Origin: an uncultured Bacilli bacterium
GTDB lineage: Bacteria > Bacillota_I > Bacilli_A > RF39 > UBA660
Direction of reading: 5' to 3'
Length of the DNA stretch: 64,000 nucleotides
NCBI GenBank assembly: GCA_910584165.1
Contig: CAJTZU010000001.1
Span: 310,001-374,000 of the forward strand
The position numbers and the translations under genes are program-made. The notes under the pieces were generated by a model. That model searched no databases and was not told the origin of the DNA. It saw nothing but the letters and a program-made list of their open reading frames with translations. The stretch's first letter is position 1; the number at the start of each line of letters is the position of its first letter. Of the stretch, positions 60,189-64,000 are shown piece after piece.

Positions 60189-62072
60189 ATGAAGAAAAAA
60201 CAATTTAAAGCAGAATCCAAAAAATTATTAGATTTAATGATTAATTCCATTTATACAAATAAGGAAATTTTCTTAAGAGAATTAATATCGAATGCTAGTG
60301 ATGCTATTGATAAATTATATTACCGTTCTCTTACAGATAAAAAAATAAAAGTAGATAGAGATAACTTTAAAATAGAAGTATCTATCGATAAAGAGGCTCG
60401 TACTCTTACTATTTCTGACAATGGTTGTGGTATGACAGAAGAAGAACTAGAGAATAATTTAGGTACAATTGCTAAAAGTGGTTCCCTAGACTTCAAAGAA
60501 AACAATAAAGAAGAAAAAGATATTAATATTATCGGTCAATTTGGTGTTGGCTTTTATTCCGCATTCATGGTCAGTGATTCTATCAAAGTAATTAGTAAAT
60601 CAATAGACTCTAAAGAGGCATTCTGTTGGGAATCTAGTGGTGCTGATGGGTATAGTATTGAAGCATCAGAAAGAAAAGAAAATGGTACTACTATTATCTT
60701 AAATATCAAAGAAGATACAGAAGAAGAAAAATATAGTAACTATTTAGATAACTATACAATTCAAAAAATTATTAAAAAATACTCTGATTATATTCGCTAC
60801 CCTATTATGATGGAAGTAGAACATGAGCACTTAAAAGAAGGCAGCAAAGAGGAATATGAAAAAGTAATGGAAACAGAGACAATTAATAGTATGATTCCTC
60901 TATGGAAAAAAGATAAAAAAGATATTAAAGAGGAAGAATACCAAAATTTCTACCACGAAAAATTCTTTGATTATGAAGATGCCATGAAAACAATTCACAC
61001 CTCTGTAGAAGGAAATGTTAGTTACCATACCCTACTTTATATTCCTAGTCATGCACCTTACGATTTTTATAATAAGGAATATGAAAAAGGATTAGAATTA
61101 TATTCTAATGGAGTTCTTATTATGGATAAGTGTGCTGACTTATTACCAGACTATTTCAGTTTTGTAAAAGGTCTTGTTGATAGTAGTGATTTATCCCTTA
61201 ATATTTCTCGTGAGATGCTACAACATGACCGTCAGCTTCAATTAATTGCTAAAAATATTGAAAAGAAAATCAAAAAAGAGTTAGAAGACATGTTAGAAAA
61301 TGAGCGTGAAAACTATGAAAAATTCTTTAAGGCATTTGGACTTCAATTAAAATTTGGAATTTACAACCAATTTGGTATACATAAAGATGTATTACAAGAT
61401 TTGATGATTTTCTATTCTTCTAAAGAAAAGAAAATGGTAACCTTAAAAGAATATGTAGAGCGTATGCAAGAAGGTCAAGATAAAATTTACTATGCTAGTG
61501 GAGAATCTAATGATAAAATTGATTTATTGCCACAAGTAGAAAAAGTAAAAGATAAAGGTTATGAAATTCTTTACTTAACAGAATATGCTGATGAATTTGT
61601 CATTCAAACCTTAATGGAATATGATGGAAAAAAATTTATGAATGTATGTGCAGATAATCTTGATTTAGATACAGAAGAAGAAAAAGAATCTATTAAAAAA
61701 GAAAATGAATCTAATAAAGACCTACTTACTTCTATGAAAGAAGTATTATCCGATAAAGTAACAGATGTTAAATTTACCAATAGACTTAAAAATCATCCAG
61801 TATGTTTAACTACGGAAGGTCCTGTTTCTATGGAAATGGAAAAGATTATGAGTGCTATGCCTACTGATGAAAAAATTAAAGCAAAAGCAGTAATGGAAAT
61901 TAATGATTCACACCCTATTGCTAAAAAATTAAAAGAGCTTTATAAAAAAGATAAAGAAGAAGTAAAAAAATATGCACAAATTCTTTATGCCCAAGCTCGT
62001 TTAATTGAAGGAATGTCTATTGACAATCCTACCGAAATAAGTTCATTAATCTGTGATATGATTTCAAAATAA
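60189..62072 (+). CDS. htpG: Chaperone HtpG (Hsp90)
   Basis: 627 residues from ATG 60189 (AAGAAGGA). GHKL ATPase motifs: ELISNASDAIDK (Glu/Asn), SDNGCGMT, GTIAKSG, GQFGVGFYSAFM, and GTTIILNI. The middle domain has the catalytic-loop Arg in LNISREMLQHD. The C-terminal dimer domain has no MEEVD. A heat-shock chaperone; the overlapping CIRCE-like operator suggests HrcA control. Confidence 0.97.
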   Translation: MKKKQFKAESKKLLDLMINSIYTNKEIFLRELISNASDAIDKLYYRSLTDKKIKVDRDNFKIEVSIDKEARTLTISDNGCGMTEEELENNLGTIAKSGSLDFKENNKEEKDINIIGQFGVGFYSAFMVSDSIKVISKSIDSKEAFCWESSGADGYSIEASERKENGTTIILNIKEDTEEEKYSNYLDNYTIQKIIKKYSDYIRYPIMMEVEHEHLKEGSKEEYEKVMETETINSMIPLWKKDKKDIKEEEYQNFYHEKFFDYEDAMKTIHTSVEGNVSYHTLLYIPSHAPYDFYNKEYEKGLELYSNGVLIMDKCADLLPDYFSFVKGLVDSSDLSLNISREMLQHDRQLQLIAKNIEKKIKKELEDMLENERENYEKFFKAFGLQLKFGIYNQFGIHKDVLQDLMIFYSSKEKKMVTLKEYVERMQEGQDKIYYASGESNDKIDLLPQVEKVKDKGYEILYLTEYADEFVIQTLMEYDGKKFMNVCADNLDLDTEEEKESIKKENESNKDLLTSMKEVLSDKVTDVKFTNRLKNHPVCLTTEGPVSMEMEKIMSAMPTDEKIKAKAVMEINDSHPIAKKLKELYKKDKEEVKKYAQILYAQARLIEGMSIDNPTEISSLICDMISK

Positions 62073-62096
62073 AAAGATAGAATTTCTATCTTTTTT
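62070..62096. terminator. Bidirectional terminator
   Basis: AAAAAGATAGA/CTATCTTTTTT stem between htpG and the convergent gene. Confidence 0.85.
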
Positions 62097-62529
62097 CTTT
62101 TAATACTGTTACTGAAATACTATATCTAGGTGCTGAATAATCAGGTCCAAAAGGATCTATTTCATCAGCATCTACAATAATATTTTTACCATACTCTATT
62201 GTCTCTGTAATCTTTTCCTCATAAGGCTCTGCAGTTCTTTCTTCATCGCTTATAATCGTATACCTTGTAACTACTCTAGAAATTTTTATATTCTTATCAT
62301 TAATTTCTAAAATAGTAATTTTATTGTCAGAAGTTAAATCCACAATATCATTCTCTTTAATGGTAAGAGTTTGATAAACCTCTTTTGAAGAATCTAAAGC
62401 ATCATATTTTGTAAATTCTAAAAATGCAGTTTTTTCTTTTTTATAATTTTGAAACATTGTCAAACAACTAATACAAATAATAAGTACTGATGCAACAGCA
62501 ACTATCACCATTTTTCCATTATTTTTCAT
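62086..62529 (-). CDS. Membrane-anchored extracytoplasmic protein, unknown
   Basis: 147 residues: one membrane anchor (about 7-26, MVIVAVASVLIICISCLTM), then a beta-rich extracytoplasmic domain (EVYQTLTIKENDIVDL, ISRVVTRYTIISDEE, IEYGKNIIVDADEIDPFG). No family recognised. Starts 10 bases inside the end of the NUDIX gene with GAGGAG, so it is coupled. Confidence 0.7.
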   Translation of the reverse strand: MKNNGKMVIVAVASVLIICISCLTMFQNYKKEKTAFLEFTKYDALDSSKEVYQTLTIKENDIVDLTSDNKITILEINDKNIKISRVVTRYTIISDEERTAEPYEEKITETIEYGKNIIVDADEIDPFGPDYSAPRYSISVTVLKEKR

Positions 62530-62923
62530 TTTCTATCTCCTCTTTTTCTTTTCTAATTTTATAAAACAATTCGCATGCTGTATCATAGGTTAAATAGTCT
62601 ACTACCTCTTCTACTGATACCCAACGGGCTTCCGAAACCTCTTCTAATTGTGGAAACAATTCTCCCCCTATTTTAGAAGCAGCAAAAAAGACTACCTCTT
62701 TTTCTACACCTTTTATTGGAGAATAATGAACAACATTTCGACAGCCTATTATTTGAATATCAATATTCGTTTCTTCTTTCACTTCTCTGATAGCAGTTTC
62801 TTCTTCTGTTTCATTTTTTTCTACATGTCCCTTTGGAAAATCTGAATGCCCAGCACGATGCTTTACAATTAATACTTTTCCATTATCAAATACAACTGCT
62901 CCACAAGATTTTTCATATTTCAT
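62519..62923 (-). CDS. NUDIX hydrolase, Ap4A-hydrolase-like
   Basis: 134 residues from ATG 62923 (AGGTG). Begins KYEKSCGAVVF, then the Nudix box GHVEKNETEEETAIREVKEE. This matches the small asymmetric bis(5'-nucleosyl)-tetraphosphatases, which clear Ap4A and related alarmones. A longer frame upstream overlaps the 200-residue gene and is rejected. Confidence 0.88.
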   Translation of the reverse strand: MKYEKSCGAVVFDNGKVLIVKHRAGHSDFPKGHVEKNETEEETAIREVKEETNIDIQIIGCRNVVHYSPIKGVEKEVVFFAASKIGGELFPQLEEVSEARWVSVEEVVDYLTYDTACELFYKIRKEKEEIENEK

Positions 62924-62931
62924 AATTACAC

Positions 62932-63534
62932 CTAATCTATTTGCCAGCAAACAATTTCTTGTTTTAGCATTCCCACTTTTTTTGGATATAGGGTTCCTTC
63001 TATTGACTTGTTTATTCTTTTTAACGAAAGTGCCCATACTAAAATTTTTTCAATATCTTTTTTATCTAATCTATTTTCTTTTGGTTGGATGCATTCCATA
63101 TCTTTAATATCGTCTTTAATATTTCCTTTTAGTATAGTAGTTGGATATTCATACATATTTCTAAGCGCCACTTTTTTTGTACTCCACTCCAATACAAAAT
63201 TCTCTTTGTCAGTAAAACAAATTACGAAATTACAAATTTGAATATTATCATATTGTAAACCATTTGAGCATAACAAAGTACAGTTCATTTTTTTAGCCTC
63301 TTTTGCAATTTTCGCAAAAAAAGTAAGCTCTTCTTCCTTAGAATTAAAGTTTCCTTTTTTATAAGTATAAAAAGGAAGCTGTTTATAATTAGTATCTCTA
63401 TCAAACCGAATAGAAAATTTTGGATTATCTTTAGCATACTCTAATAATTCCTCTAAATCCTTGGCATTTGTAAATTCATGTACATTGATTTCTTTTTTTA
63501 ACATTACCTTTAAATTTTTAGTTTTAGCACCCAT
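62932..63534 (-). CDS. Protein of unknown function
   Basis: 200 residues, basic, no signal peptide or membrane segment. It alternates strands and helices in a TIM-barrel-like or Rpp30/PHP-like way (LEELLEYAKDNPKFSIRFDRD, IAKEAKKMNCTLLCSNG, LVWALSLKRIN), but no metal-site motif is clear, so no family is named. ATG 63534 has GGTGAG closely upstream. First of three tightly spaced genes with the NUDIX and anchored proteins. Confidence 0.65.
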   Translation of the reverse strand: MGAKTKNLKVMLKKEINVHEFTNAKDLEELLEYAKDNPKFSIRFDRDTNYKQLPFYTYKKGNFNSKEEELTFFAKIAKEAKKMNCTLLCSNGLQYDNIQICNFVICFTDKENFVLEWSTKKVALRNMYEYPTTILKGNIKDDIKDMECIQPKENRLDKKDIEKILVWALSLKRINKSIEGTLYPKKVGMLKQEIVCWQID

Positions 63535-63563
63535 ACCCTCACCATCCTCATTATATCAAAAAA

Positions 63564-63584
63564 AAATAGTTATAGAAACTATTT
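63564..63584 (-). terminator. Terminator after the edge HAD gene
   Basis: AAATAGTT/AACTATTT stem and nine T on the minus strand, overlapping the stop. Confidence 0.8.
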
Positions 63585-64000
63585 TTCAAACATATCAGAT
63601 ACAATTTTAACAAATTCTTGGAAAGTTCTAACCATAGGAATATTCTCTATTTCCTCATTATTTGTATATTTAGAATACATTTTAACAGTAGGAATACCTA
63701 CTTTATAAACAGCCTTACAAGTTGATGGAATATCATCCATATAAATAGATATTCCTTCTTTCTTTGCACATTCATCCTTTAAATCAGTCGCTACATAAAG
63801 TTTATCTACATTAAGATTGTATTTTTTCAACCACTCTTCTGTTATTTTTCTAGCATCTGAGAAAAATTCATTACGCGCACTTATTAAAATAATTTCATAA
63901 CCAAGTTCATGCCATTTATCAAATGCTTCTTTTACACCTGGAAATGGAATTGCTTCTAATGCTATATTATCAAAATAAAGTTTACTAAACTGAGATATTT
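63579..64000 (-). CDS. HAD phosphatase, 5'-nucleotidase C-like, cut by the window edge
   Basis: The frame is open to the window end (140 residues seen) with no proper start, so the N-terminus lies outside. Visible: PGVKEAFDKWHELGYEIILISARNE (HAD motif II, Ser/Thr), CAKKEGISIYMDDIPSTC (Lys and the DD of motifs III and IV) and GIPTVKMYSKYTN. Fits the NT5C/YqfW-type 5'-nucleotidases. Motif I is missing because of the cut. Confidence 0.8.
   Translation of the reverse strand, partial: ISQFSKLYFDNIALEAIPFPGVKEAFDKWHELGYEIILISARNEFFSDARKITEEWLKKYNLNVDKLYVATDLKDECAKKEGISIYMDDIPSTCKAVYKVGIPTVKMYSKYTNNEEIENIPMVRTFQEFVKIVSDMFEK

Noticed and set aside
1..64000. CRISPR arrays, insertion sequences, prophage genes
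   Set aside because: No spaced direct repeats, transposase or integrase motifs, or terminal inverted repeats were seen.

Overview
The window is very AT-rich, uses the standard code (TGG for Trp, TGA as stop) and has Firmicutes-type signatures: an RNA polymerase delta subunit (rpoE) beside argS and a YwiB-like gene, dnaB-dnaI-x-thrS in Bacillus-like order, a T-box riboswitch, YmfF/YmfH peptidases, SpoVS and SufU. A class A PBP shows that a wall is made, so it is not a true mollicute. My inference is an uncultured, host-associated, genome-reduced member of the Bacilli (RF39/Erysipelotrichales-like); nothing here fixes the species. Most genes are on the minus strand, packed tightly with ATGA or TAATG overlaps.

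Layout. 1-3.6 kb: two paralogous ABC-2 permeases (the first cut by the window edge) behind an XRE HTH-ABC ATPase fusion. 3.7-8.3 kb: rpoE, argS, ywiB-like, PBP1A. 8.3-12.2 kb: a giant RpoD with four extra C-terminal modules, coupled to a small divergent sigma-like protein. 12.3-18.4 kb: DUF308, thrS with a diadenylate-cyclase-like gene behind a T-box, dnaI, dnaB, secG. 18.4-31.3 kb: M16 peptidase pair, nucleoside phosphorylases, an HExxH protein, YihY, rpoZ, DUF3592, a short SSB, a DHH-sufU-x-sufB operon and spoVS. 31.3-33.5 kb: BtaA-like transferase, an odd tRNA-Gly and a convergent nuclease-like gene whose 3' end carries an inverted copy of the tRNA 3' half. 33.5-48.4 kb: small enzymes (deformylase-like, GNAT, HAD, NUDIX, MBL, AAA, AKR, HD), a cysteine desulfurase/ferredoxin-Trx/SDR operon and an acyltransferase-HD fusion. 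48.4-54.5 kb: a 1529-residue secreted papain-like protease ending in a dockerin, with a membrane-anchored Ig/cadherin-like partner. 54.6-64 kb: a MATE-kinase fusion with an attenuating leader peptide, DUF4186/HD genes, a frameshifted methyltransferase, htpG with a CIRCE-like operator, NUDIX, and an edge-truncated HAD gene.

The points that stand out are the sigma factor with its module array and companion, the DAC-like protein in the thrS T-box operon, the tRNA-Gly/nuclease arrangement, the MATE leader peptide, and several unusual fusions or enzymes with altered catalytic residues. There are no CRISPR arrays, transposases or phage modules. No gene-free stretch exceeds about 240 bases once the broken methyltransferase is counted.
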